Source: Neurospora crassa OR74A
Lineage: Eukaryota > Ascomycota > Sordariomycetes > Sordariales > Sordariaceae
Direction: 5' to 3'
Length of the DNA stretch: 64,000 bases
Assembly: GCF_000182925.2 (NCBI RefSeq)
Contig: NC_026505.1
Coordinates: forward strand, 868,001-932,000
The position numbers and the translations under genes are program-made. Under the pieces are notes generated by a model. It was not told the DNA's origin. It did not search any database and saw only the letters and a program-made list of their open reading frames with translations. Shown here piece by piece: positions 22,663 through 33,631 of this stretch. Within the stretch, counting starts at the first letter, position 1. Every line of letters starts with the position of its first letter.

Positions 22663-23198
22663 TGCAGGATTGTCAAGCGGGCGAAAGTTATGAATGTGAG
22701 ATCTAACAGCATATACTGCACGAAATGGGTTGGGCGGCTTTATACTCGACAGGATGTTTGATATCGATCGACCAGGTGACCAGGTTGACCCGATCTGGGT
22801 CGCCGGCCATGCTTCACAAGCGTGCGAGTCTGGGCGCCAGATCCGATGTGCCTTGAGAAGTTCATATCAGTTGCGTTGGATTGAAGAGGCTGTACGACGC
22901 TGACTGCAGAATCATAGTTGCAGCACAGCAGGCACATGCCATACTTCTCATAATGTAGAGGTATTGTAAGAAGGGGTGTGTCCTATTCGCGCAGTCGGGG
23001 CCGCTGTCGGTACAAGCCTACCATTATCTTTCGATTTCTAGCATTCTATAGTCCTTCGTTTGTGATTATAGATTATATTGCGTGGATAGTTCCCGACATT
23101 ATCAATGGACGACAAGATAAGGACAACTGGCAACAAGTCGTACGTCAAACACTTATTAGCCTTATAAAGACACAAAGAACCAAATGTTTTCATCTTCG
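22663..23198. other. Intergenic transition zone
   Basis: Promoter side of the monooxygenase (with a TTTATACTCG element near 22740) followed by DNA that becomes more AT-rich to the right. No gene is supported. Confidence 0.4.
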
Positions 23199-23269
23199 GC
23201 CTCATGGCGCAACGGTAGCGCGTTCGACTCCAGATCGAAAGGTTATCCGTTCAAATCGGGTTGGGGTCA
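23199..23269 (+). tRNA. tRNA-Trp (CCA)
   Basis: Folds as a full cloverleaf: acceptor GGCCTCA with TGGGGTC (two G-U pairs), D arm GCGC/GCGC, anticodon stem TTCGA/TCGAA with loop CTCCAGA (anticodon CCA at 23230-23232), and T arm ATCCG/CGGGT with loop TTCAAAT. No intron. A TTTTATTTTT run just downstream can end RNA polymerase III transcription. It sits exactly where gene-bearing DNA gives way to RIP-degraded DNA. Confidence 0.95.
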
Positions 23270-23270
23270 A

Positions 23271-23810
23271 CTAATTTAAATTTTATTTTTATTCTTTACT
23301 AATCAAACGCTTAATATTCTAAGGAGTTAACTTGCCGACACCTACTAAGAATTTATAAGTACGTACTTGGTAAATATAGTAACTAATATATAAATTATAT
23401 AAATTATAATATTTTATATATAACAATTAGAATTTTTAATATATTTAAATAGATTTATATAGTAATCCCCTACAAATTTTTATTTCTAGTAAGTAACCTA
23501 ATATAATAGTACTAATTTAATAACATTTTAGTAGTATAAAATTTTTTAAAATAATTTGTATTATAGTATATTATATTTTAAATGAGAACCTTTATTCGCG
23601 CGGAGAACAAACTCCATTCGCATAGGGATCTACCTTTTTAGCTATATAAAACCTTAACCCTCTCAACCCCCAATATTTCAAATGTATTCTTTTATAGATT
23701 TTACTTAGTAAATTTAAGTATTATATCCTTTTATACTATATTAAGCCTAGACTCTAGACTATAATTAGTATATTTATTAAATTAAATTAATAATATACTT
23801 TATAATATAC
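23271..23810. other. AT-rich RIP-like sequence, unassigned
   Basis: Almost no CA or TG on either strand, apart from a small patch at about 23585-23700 that keeps some (for example ACAAACTCCATTCGCA). No repeat partner is seen in the window. Confidence 0.45.
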
Positions 23811-23818
23811 TTTATAAG

Positions 23819-23861
23819 GAGGAACCCTAGGTGCACCCACCCATTTCCCTACGCACACCCA
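23819..23861 (+). repeat. Left TIR of DNA transposon
   Basis: 43-bp terminal inverted repeat matching 29090-29132 in reverse complement with one mismatch. Immediately outside is the TTTATAAG target duplication. Confidence 0.88.
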
Positions 23862-24087
23862 CCTACCCCAATTGACGGCTGATATGTAAAATATGTAATT
23901 TTAGCTGTAAAAATCGGAATTTGTAATGTCTGAAGGAAGCCTAATATAGGAAACGCTCTAAAAATAAATCTAATGATCCTTTTATAGTATTGAAGAGTTG
24001 TATTATATTGTAGTCTACTCAAATACTGACGTCTGATAATTTAGAGAGCTTGTTAGAGGAGCCGGTTAATAATATTTCGACTGCCTC

Positions 24088-24341
24088 TATTATGGGGCTA
24101 GCGCCTAGGATCAAAGACTCGGCTTTACTAAGTCTACTAAGCCGGGTGGGCCGTATCGATAAGGATGCGAGCCTCCTGATTAGTCGGGTCCGCATGTTTG
24201 CTTAGCCCGTGCGCCCAACTATAAAACCTTCTTTCAACTGCACCCTTCTGGTGCAGTCTTCTCTCTTACTCTCTTTATTGAATATAGCATTTCAACTACA
24301 TACGACTGTTCGCTATACAATACTCTAGCAGACCCGTTATA
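24088..24341 (+). repeat. Left LTR (254 bp)
   Basis: Pairs with 26032-26285 at equal length. Nearly all differences are C/T or G/A transitions. It carries a promoter-like ACTATAAAACC about 160 bp from its start. Confidence 0.85.
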
Positions 24342-26031
24342 TTATATTTAACCCTCTTTTTAAATAATACTATTACTATTCTCTCATAGGCACGCCCAAA
24401 GAATCTCTTTTAATTGCTCTCATTCCTTAACAATTACCCCCTATCTACAATAATAGCGCCTACGATTCCCTAATCCTAAGACCCCTAAGAACGTTTGCGA
24501 TAATTCAATATAACTCTCCAAACCATATTAAATAAATTCGCCGCTCTCAAAGCTTCGCCTACCCGAAAGGTAATTCTCCCTACCCTTAAGAAATTCTTTA
24601 GCTATAAGGAAGATTTTAAAACGTAGGTTCTTAGCGCCTAAATTAAATTCTATATAGATAGCCTCACTATTAGCGACTTAGAAGCGTAGTTTTACTATCT
24701 ACTCGCCTACTTATTGCCCATTATTAAGAAACTATTCGTTACTTTCGCCGTATTGTTTTAATCTCCCTAAAAGTTTATCGAGAAGCTCAGACTTATATAT
24801 AGCGACCCTAACGTAGCTAGAAGAGCTAGTTAAGAGCTCTACCGACTTCGTTAGAAGTTAGGCGAATCAATAGTAGCGTTCCTTACTTAATTTAAGGAAG
24901 TATTTTATTGTACTTGCGCTAATTCCTAGTTAGAAGTAGCTAAGGTTAGCTGATTTACTTCGGTTTTAAATAATAATTAAAAGTAACGGTTCTTAGAAAG
25001 AATTAATATATTTAAATAGTATTCGCTACTATTAGAATACTTCCGCTATTTTAATAATAACGCCTTTTTCATTTTAATACTATTAAAATACTCGGTTAAC
25101 AATAATACTAATAATCCTATAGATACCTCTATTAACTATACTACTCCGTTAAGGGCAAAGGGGAATATCGATATATCCTAGAAGTAGAAGAATAAATAGA
25201 AGAAGGAGGGTAAGTATATTAACTATAGTAGTAGATTATACTAGTTTAAAAAGTACCCTCGGATTTCGAAAATAAACACAGTCTACCTACAACCCGGTAG
25301 GGGCTTAAACAGCTACAATAATAATAATTTAAAAGAGGAGGAAGACTCAGATTAAGCAAAGATTCGTTGGAGACGACCTTAATAAAACTACGGTAGAGGG
25401 AGCGCTAACCGAAATTTAAAAGGTAGAATTTGGTAGTTGGAAGAGGTAAAATAGTAATACTAAAAGCGTTAGTCCGTTTTATATTGGTAGCGTAGTAAGA
25501 CCTCAAATTATACCCCTCTATTGTAGCTAGTTGGGCTAGTATCTACTATGATACGCGACCGATAGAGGGTAATAAACGTAATATTTCGTAAGCATAAGAA
25601 CTACTAAGCTATTTTTACGGCAGTAAGGGTGAGGCTCCTACTAGTAGGAGAAGCAGAGCGATACAAAGTACTAGGTAATAGCCTTAATTCAGTTCGTCTC
25701 CGCTACGGATTACTAATATAGTATAGCGAAAGGTCCCCGGGTGGGCAAGGTCTAGAAATATCCCCTAATTCAATCTTAGTACCTTGGCCGGGGTATAGTT
25801 CTATAAGGGTAGTAATACCAACTCAGGTAGGGAGTAAGTAGTTATATAACGTTTATTTAGGGGCTCAAATAGAGAAATCTTTCTTTTCTAGTATTATTAA
25901 AGTGCCTATTTAGCTAAGCATTTAGGAGGGAGCGGTTGTAGGGGGATTTTGGTTATTTCCTCGTGTATTTTAGTAGAGTACTTTCTAGTACGGTGGAGCG
26001 CGCTCCCTAAGGGGGAGGAGCAGGGGGGTAA

Positions 26032-26285
26032 TATTATAGGGCTAGTGCCTAGGATTAAAGATTTGGCTTTGCCAAGTCTACTAAGCCAGGTGGGCCGTAT
26101 CGATAAGGATGCGAGCCTCCTGATTGGTCGGGTCCGCATGTTTGCCTAGCCCGTGCGCCCAACCATAAAACCTTCTTTCAACTACACCCTTCTAGTACAG
26201 TCTTCTCTCTTGCTCTCTTTGTCAAATATAGCATTTCAACCACACACGACTGCTCGCTGTGCAATACTCTGGCAGACCCGTTGCA
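26032..26285 (+). repeat. Right LTR (254 bp)
   Basis: Less mutated of the two LTRs, keeping many CA and TG dinucleotides (CAACCATAAAACC, TTTGCCAAGTC). It is preceded by the purine tract at 26011-26028 and followed by the GCCTC target duplication. Confidence 0.86.
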
Positions 26286-29089
26286 GCCTCCTTTTTATTC
26301 GCTTCTTTTCGCCGCTATACTTTCTATATTCTCTCTTCCTAATATTAACCCAACTCTTTATCCTTATTATTATTAATTACCTTAATATAGCTTTATACCT
26401 TATTACAACTATTATAAGTATTTAAAACTTTAATATTATTATTTAATTCGTATTAGAAATAGTTGCGGTACATTAAAGTACGTATAGGAGTTATAATTTT
26501 GATTCTACTACGGGGACCCTTTACCTTTACCCTACCTTTAGCTTTCTAGGCAATTGAATTAAGTAGTAGAATAAATTTACTACTAAACAGTCTACCTTAT
26601 TTAGTAGGGCGACCCTTTAGTATAATTATAATAGTTGGACGAAATCGTAGATATTTATTTATTGTATTCTAATATGGTAGTTAGTATAGGGAGGTAATAG
26701 GAGGTAAGATAAGGTGATTTATACGTCGCTAATTGAGATGTTAATATGGATGATAGTTAGTTTTAATAATTAAAATTATCTTGCCCTCTTCTTTCTTAGT
26801 ATTTATTTTGTAAGTATATAATAGACTATATTAGACTCTAAATTGCTTAGTACAGGGTTTGAGAAGGGTACTGGGTGGCCTAATAATAGTAAGGCTAGTA
26901 TAGTATTATTAATATTGCTAATTAAATAATTCGTATACCTAAGTAGTAATATTAAGCGGAGTATTACTAACCTAGGGACGCCTAATTTAAGTTATATGTA
27001 TTTGTAATGTTACTAATGTAATAGCCTCCCTAAAATAGGTATAGAAGCGGGTAATATATTAGTTAGCGGTATAATATAAATTTATTAACCTACTACGAAT
27101 AGATAGTTTATACGATTTAAGTGAACGATTATTAAATTTACTTAGTAATATAGTTCTTTACGTATAATTAAAGTAGTACCTTATATAGTAATTAACCTAT
27201 TTAGTTTTATAAGGAAGTAAATTATTTGTAATTTATATAATGATGGTTTCCTGTACCTCTTTAAATTGCTAATAGAGTAGTAACTAAGCCTCTTTAAATT
27301 TCGTTATTGACGGTATATAAATTATGTATTACTATATATAAAAGAACCTAGTTCTAGTATTGGTTACTTTAATAAGGAGTGGGCCTAACCTAATTTATAT
27401 TCTAGTAGTTATTTTAATTTTCTTATATATATAGTATAATTTATTAATATTATTTTAATTTTGTTAATCTATTGTCTGTTATTGTAGTCGATCTACCGCT
27501 GCCTTACTACTATTGGAATTATTATTGCCGCTATCCTCCTTACTAAATTTATTATCCTTACTTTTTCCATTATCCTTATACCTACCTTCGCTTTATTCTA
27601 TACGCTTCTAATTATTCTTAAAGTATTTAATAATATTATAATTAATATACTATATATATTGTTAATATTAGACGTTGGGGAATATTCAGTTAATAGTTTT
27701 AATTAGTTGGGTATCACTATTAGTAATAATTATATCTGGTAGAGGGATTTTAAATTTATTAATAGTCTTTTTAATATATTTGATTAATTACTTAAATCCT
27801 TCATCTCTCTCGTTATTAATGACTACTTAAAAGACCGGTATTGATAACTTTTCGAGGGTAAGTATAATGCTTTATACTATTAATATATAATACCGGTTGG
27901 TTTTATATATAGTATTAAATAATAAATAATATAAGTATTACTTTTATATCCTCTTTTATTTTTTAATTAATTCAAGAGCGTAGCGTGATATATTAGGCTT
28001 ATTATTCTCGTTATTATCCCTATTATTAGGATTAAAAGTAATATATTTAGCGGCGATAGACTTATTATTCTCAAATTAATAAACGAATGCTTATATATCT
28101 TAGTAGCCTCTTCTTTCTATGCGCTTTATCTGTTATTATATATTTTTTAGTTCTTTATACGTAAATAGTATTTTAGGAAATTTCACTTTAATTATTACGT
28201 AGATTTCTCGTATCCCTAGTAACTATTATTGAAGAAGGTCTTTAATGAATGTAATTTAGTTAAGTTCGAGAAATTTAATTTGAAATATAATATAGCTATT
28301 TAAATAGCGCGATAGAAGATGGCTTTAGTGGGTAAGGTTCTTTGCTTGTATGGTATAGACGTAGTTATTTTATTTGAGAGATTGGATTACTATCTGGAAA
28401 GGGTAATAAGGTGTAGTCTTTTTAGTAGTTGTACGGCGTTTTTTATACGGGTTGGATTATATTTAAGGTTGTAATTTAATATAATTATATTTTAATACTA
28501 TACATTAAGGGTTTTTAATATTAGCTTTTTATATAAATGAATGGTTATTAAATATATTACTAGGCTTATATATTAGATTAAAGCGATAGCGCTAGTATAT
28601 TTTAATAATATAAAGGTAGGTATCGCTAAAGTAGTTCTGGGGGGGGATTTTGAAAACTGGGTCGTTGGGAGGTATAGTCTAACTAGTGTTAGAATTAAGA
28701 GAAGTTTCGTTAGCGAAGGTAATTAATAAGATATTTAAATTGCGACGGCGATATCATATAATCGGTTGTATAGTTAAATGGGCGTTGCTAGGCATTTAAA
28801 TTAATAATTAGCAATTAAAAGCGATTAAAATTACTTAAATTAAGTGAGATTACATACATTAGGGTATTGTGAGCGTGGGTGCTGGTATGTGTGTTGGTGT
28901 GCGACGTGTAAATGGCTGCAAATGAGTAGTGTAAAAGGGGTGTAAATGGCAGTGCGAAAAAGCGTGAAAGAAAATGGCTAAGTTAGAGTCGATGTTACGT
29001 GCATTGAAAAGACGAAATTTTGCGGGTAAAAACGGGATTTTCAATGTCAGGTATTATTTAGCTGCGAGCCCCACTTCCGGGTGGGTTTC

Positions 29090-29132
29090 TGGGTGTGCGT
29101 AGGGAAATGGGTGGGTGTACCTAGGGTTCCTC
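29090..29132 (-). repeat. Right TIR of DNA transposon
   Basis: Reverse complement of 23819-23861 with one transition difference. It is followed by the second TTTATAAG copy at 29133-29140. Confidence 0.88.
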
Positions 29133-29140
29133 TTTATAAG

Positions 29141-30118
29141 GAACTTAGTACTACGGTCGTATATTGCACTCAATTACATTGCTTAATTGAATAATCTATG
29201 TATTATACTTAATTTATATTAATTTATATATTTATAAATTATTTAGTTTCTACTATATAATTAAGCACTCTTAATACTAGCGAGTTTTCTTTACTAAATT
29301 TAAGTACCAACTTGAGTATTAATTAGCGTACCTCCTCCTCTTACTATACTAGTATCATTAGTAATATAATTTCTACCCTATATGAAGCTACTTCCTCTCC
29401 CTCTTCTACCCCTTCCTTGTATAGAGCTTTGTAGGCAGCTTCGTTCCTTCTATAATAGAGTAGGGGGTTAAGAATTTATTGTATCTTCTACTTTTAATAC
29501 CCTCTTAATTAAATACGTTTCGTTAGATTAGTAGCGCTATTTATATTAATACTATATAGTTGTAACTTACTTTGAATTAGCAGTTACGGGTAGGTTAGAA
29601 GCAAAACTATCCTTAATTTCATACTTGAGACGCCTATGCTTTCAGAGCTTGCCCGGCTGTTGTCGTGGGCTCCGGTAATATAGAAGATTCGTACTAAAGG
29701 TTGTAGTCTATAGGCCTACCCAACGCCACAAGCGAGGAAGGCGCGGCGTATCTGTCTATAATGGGCTAGAATGTGGAAAAAATACCCGTCTTGGCGTCCT
29801 AAAGAGGGAATCTTGGCGCCAAGCAGGATACGGTTTGAATAGCAGCTTGAAAAAGCCACTTTTTCCTTTGAAATAGCGATTCCTCCTCGGCCATCTAATA
29901 CATTAAAATACACATACAACCAAAATGACGAGAAAAGAAAGGCGGTCATTTTGGTGCCGGTCGCACTGTGGTGCACGCTCTGGTCATTGATAAAAATGCA
30001 AAAGAAGTTGAAAATAAGAATTTTGGTAGTAAAGCGTCCGGGTATTGTAAATAACTAAGTCCGAAAGATAATTAAATCCTAGATTGTACCCTTAACCCTG
30101 AAGGGCCTAAGGTGTTAG
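29141..30118. other. AT-rich flank with a CA/TG-retaining island
   Basis: The first 450 bp is RIP-like. About 29610-30030 keeps CA and TG at normal frequency and includes two CTTGGCG motifs near 29790-29820. No coding, RNA or transposon feature is recognised; the one open frame on the minus strand (29716-29976) has no support. Confidence 0.4.
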
Positions 30119-30619
30119 GATTGTAGGCGGAAGGTAGGCTGAGGTGACTACGGTCGTGGCTATACGTAGAGGATAGCGAGTTAAGGGTTAAATTTAGAAA
30201 TATATTGATAGCTACCGACTATAATAAAAAAAGCCCCGCCGAGCCTCTTTTATACTAGTACAAACTCTAATCCCACGTAATTAAATATTATAAAGTCCTA
30301 TACTAGCGTACCGCCCTAGCGTAGCGCCGGATCATCCTTTCTACAAGCCCGGCTTATTATATGTCCTAATATTACTTAGCTTAACGTTTCGTTAAGCAGA
30401 GGAGGGCATCAACCACTATAATGCTTCTAAGTATAAGCTTAGTTAAACGAGATAGTACGTCGGCGTTATAGTACCGTAGTATCCCTTTCTTAGCGGTGGC
30501 CCCTTAACCTCCTAACATAAGGATGGGGTTAGGATTAGGGTTGAAAGTTGAAAACTCAAGAGAAGCGAAAAAACGAAAAAAAAAAATTAAAATTTTATCT
30601 TTATTCTTTTTTTTTCTTA

Positions 30620-30654
30620 GGAGGGGGGGAGGGGGGGAGGGGGGGAGGGGGGGG
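30620..30654 (+). repeat. G-rich tract, (G6-8 A)n
   Basis: Four or more runs of six to eight G separated by single A, inside the spacer of the inverted repeat. It has the form of a potential G-quadruplex. Confidence 0.85.
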
Positions 30655-30779
30655 AAGAAGGTTAGTATCATTAGAGAGGTAGTTCAACTACTTATTTAAG
30701 ATACTATTAAAGCTTGCAGCCTAAGGGTTATTATTAGTGTTATCTTTTCAAAGGTTACTTATTTAGTTCCGCTTTGAAG

Positions 30780-30806
30780 TTTTTTTTTTTTTTTTTAAAA
30801 AAAAAA
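30780..30806. repeat. T17-A10 palindromic tract
   Basis: A run of about 17 T followed directly by 10 A, able to fold as a snap-back hairpin and a known kind of assembly or sequencing trouble spot. Confidence 0.85.
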
Positions 30807-30848
30807 TTTCTTTTTTTACGAATTAATTTCCTAGAGCGTCTCTTTGTC

Positions 30849-30877
30849 TCCCCTGGACATTGGCTCCGCCCAGGGGA
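30849..30877 (+). other. GC-rich hairpin
   Basis: Perfect 8-bp stem TCCCCTGG/CCAGGGGA around a 13-base loop (30857-30869), GC-rich within AT-rich surroundings. Function unknown. Confidence 0.6.
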
Positions 30878-31529
30878 ACTGTATTCAACTATTACTTGGA
30901 GTTCAATCAGCGTAGTTAATAAAGGAGGTATTTAAGTATTAATTAGTATAGTTAATTAGGGAGTACAAGGATTGTTTACAAAGGGTGTTAAATTATAAGA
31001 ACGGCTATATAGATAATTTATATAGTTAAAAGTTATAATATTTAAAATATTCATCTTCGTTAGTAAAACCTCTAGTAAGTTACTAGTAAGAATGAAAGTC
31101 TAGCTTTAATAGTTTTAATAATAGTAGTTACGTAAGAAGGCTAGGAGGTAGAATATGTAAGTATGTATTAGGAGGTTAGAGGGCGACCGCTAGAGAAGGG
31201 ATACTACGACCTTACAACGCCGGCGCACCATCTCAGCTAACTAAGCTTATATTTAGTAGTATCGCAACGGCTAGTGCCCTCCTATTCTTAACGAAGCGTC
31301 GGGCTCGTATAAAGGATAATCCAGCGCCGCGCTAGGGCAAGCCGCTGATACTAAACTCTATAATATTTAAGTACGAAGGAATAGAGTTTATATTAGTATA
31401 CAAGAGGTTCAACGGAATTTAATTTATTATAGTAGGTATTTATTAATATCTTTAAATTAACCCCTAATTCGCTGTCCCCTACTTATAGCTACAACTGTAT
31501 TTACCTTAATTTACTTTTCCCTTACATTC

Positions 31530-32026
31530 TTAATAAATTGATAATTCTTCTTCCGGGAGTTAAACAGACACTATTAAAATACACATATATAGTAGCTGGT
31601 CTATCTCCTACACTACCGAGATTACTCCTCGTCCCTTGCGTACTACAACCCCCTTAGCTACTACTACCGAAGCTATATAACCTCCTCTGCCTTTATTATA
31701 ATAATCTTAATTTATTATAAAGTTTTTTAAGCGGATAATAACGAGAATTACCCACCTATACTCTTTTAAATTCACCATTTATATTTTTATATATTTAAAG
31801 CTAATAAATCTATATACAAGTAGTAATTCTTCGAATCCCGTTTCGCTATAATTAAACTCCTTCTAAACCACCTCCCTTTATATATATCTTAATAGGAGTA
31901 ATTCGCCTTCGTAGGCCTTATTAAATAAAATTTAGTAGGAAATTACATTCCTATCCCCGCTACGTTCCATTATTAAAATTGCTTTTTTTATAAGTAAATT
32001 CGTATTTCTACTATACGTCCCCAATA
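31530..32026. other. RIP-degraded sequence, unassigned
   Basis: AT-rich, full of stops in all frames, between the inverted repeat and the first LINE fragment. Some plus-strand stretches have a coding-like texture, perhaps an old gag, but nothing can be named. Confidence 0.35.
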
Positions 32027-33300
32027 GAAAATTGCTTTGAAACCGGAAACGCCGATTTCTGGTCGAGGAGTGCTCCAAAACGAAAATTAACAACGGCAAT
32101 CAATTTAGGAAGGTTGTTTACGTCCCTTACAATATCTTACGACGAACGTAGTAACAGCATTATATTATTATTACCGATAGCTATTAATAGCGGTACTTGT
32201 AGGTTCGAAAATAGTATTTACAATCCGCTTGTAAAAATCTTAATATACAATAATCCTAAAGCCGTATTTGCTATAAAGACTTTAAATAAAATAGAGGAAG
32301 ATAATAAAATATTAAAGAAGTTTATTATTAAAGCGAATAAATTTGCAGATTATAATACTATTTCGACCGAGGATTATCGTTAAGTTCGAGAATTGCTTTT
32401 CGAATTTATAAAGGTATATATAAAAAAAGAAAATTTATACAACTTGAAATTAGTAAGGTTGGAACCGACTAATTTATTATTAAGAAGGATTTTAATAATT
32501 TGAAGATGGATATTCTAAAGGAAATTAAGAAAAGCACTTAGGAGGTACTAAAGTATTAGACTAATATTATAGCGAAAGTTAGCCCGAATAAAATTAGTAT
32601 TACCCTTTAATAATTACTTATTATTATCAAGAAGTTTATTCCTTCTAATTTCGAATAGTAATTTACTATTAAGGGAGTAATAATTACTATTAAATTTATA
32701 AATTGTTCGAACGAAGATACGAAGACGACCCTAATTATATATTTAAGTAAGAAGAAACCTAGTTTAGTAATTCGTATAGATATTAGAATATTAATAATTA
32801 GAGATTATATAATTATATTCAACGAGTTTATCTATAATTAGTATTAGCGAAATTAAGTATAGGTTAAAGAAATTTTCGGCCCTAATACTTTTATTATTAT
32901 AAGTATTGTAGGTATACTTATTTAAGGCGTACTTTGGAATAATATTAATAATTATACTATAGTGGAAATTATTTCGAACGTAGTAAAGGAAAAAAACCTA
33001 GAAGTATCTATTATTAGAATTCGGTTATAGAAGAGAAGGGACGGAGAGAATAGAGGTTTACTCCTTATAGAAGTTATTACTATATTAGTAGTATGTTTCT
33101 TCTAAAATAACCTCTTCCTTTAGGATAGTAGCGTATACCTATACGAATTATTCTAAACTTTGAATAATATTTAATAATATTTTAAATATTAGGGAATTAG
33201 ATATATAGTAAGATTCTATTATTAAAATAATATTTACGCCCGCTATAGCGAAATTAAATACGAAGGAGAACGCTTTAGTAAAATGAATTATTCTATTATA
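32027..33300 (+). mobile_element. LINE family copy L1: 5' fragment (ORF1 part)
   Basis: Begins with the family 5' motif (GAAACCGGAAACGCCGATTTC near 32039) and runs through most of ORF1. It includes the 72-aa block (PIAIN...NPL.EILIYNN...KKFI) that recurs at 37664-37882, 38625, 39284, 47160 and 55924. Collinearity with the full-length copy ends near 33300, where a CA/TG-rich island begins. Many TAA/TAG codons interrupt the frame, as RIP would produce. Confidence 0.78.
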
Positions 33301-33631
33301 GGCATTGCTGCTATATTCCTATATACAGATGGGTGCTGTACTAAAGTGGTATAGCCAGCTTGTAGCTGTCTAAATGCAATACAGCAGTTATATATATACG
33401 TGCTGTAGCCTGTGTGCTGGGCTCTACAGCGTGCCCTACATAGTTCTCGTACGCGCATAGGTTTCTCTTCCTATTCTTTGTATAATAATTGAAGTTTTAG
33501 TTTAGTACTTGTTCGCGCCCTGTAATATTTTATTATGCCTAACTATTGTATTAACGTGTAATAAGTAATTTCGGAAAGACCGAGAGTAGTAAGAGATTAC
33601 CGTAGATACTTAGTCTTCGCGAGATTATATT
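33301..33631. other. CA/TG-retaining island, possible MITE
   Basis: The first about 170 bp retains normal CA/TG and has several inverted pairs around AT-rich loops: TACAGCA/TGCTGTA near 33380-33410 and GCTGTAG/CTACAGC near 33400-33430. It interrupts or abuts the L1 LINE fragment. No coding potential. A small non-autonomous element is a guess; no clear target duplication was found. Confidence 0.4.

Larger units (their letters stand above)
24088..26285 (+). mobile_element. Short LTR retroelement nested in the DNA transposon, gag remnant only
   Basis: Two 254-bp direct repeats (24088-24341 and 26032-26285) flank about 1.7 kb of internal DNA. A 5-bp target duplication, GCCTC, sits at 24083-24087 and 26286-26290. 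A purine tract (GGGGGAGGAGCAGGGGGG, 26011-26028) just before the right LTR is the plus-strand primer site, so the element reads to the right. LTR ends read TATTAT...GTTATA on the left and TATTAT...GTTGCA on the right, which fit original TG...CA ends. The interior, read through RIP stops, resembles a gag protein (regions near 24590-25100). I see no convincing RT, so it is non-autonomous or deleted. Confidence 0.83.
23819..29132. mobile_element. DNA transposon with 43-bp TIRs (hAT-like), RIP-degraded
   Basis: Terminal inverted repeats at 23819-23861 and 29090-29132 match at 42 of 43 positions. Both outer ends read GAGGAACCCTAGGT or its one-base variant, and the mismatch is G versus A in a TG/TA context, a RIP-type change. 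The element is bounded by a perfect 8-bp target duplication, TTTATAAG, at 23811-23818 and 29133-29140. An 8-bp duplication with short TIRs fits the hAT superfamily, but no transposase can be read, so the class is inferred. The total is 5314 bp, of which 2198 bp is an LTR element inserted later. The right 280 bp (about 28850-29132) keeps CA/TG and looks far less mutated than the core. Confidence 0.8.
30119..31529. repeat. Large imperfect inverted repeat (arms about 370-400 bp)
   Basis: The left arm (about 30119-30520) and right arm (about 31162-31529) are reverse complements along most of their length, with indels and transitions. Matching blocks include TAAGCTTAGTTA, GTAGTATCCCT, CCTAGCG and AACCTCCTAA. 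The 640-bp spacer holds a degenerate telomere-like motif, a G-rich tract, a T/A tract and a small hairpin. It could be a long-TIR (foldback-type) DNA element or an inverted duplication. No transposase can be read, and end duplications were not identified. Confidence 0.7.

Noticed and set aside
28859-29044. 61-aa minus-strand frame
   Set aside because: Lies in the right subterminal part of the TIR element, low complexity, no domain.
30119-31529. CRISPR array or bacterial origin for the repeats
   Set aside because: No regular short repeat/spacer pattern; introns and RIP mark the DNA as fungal.
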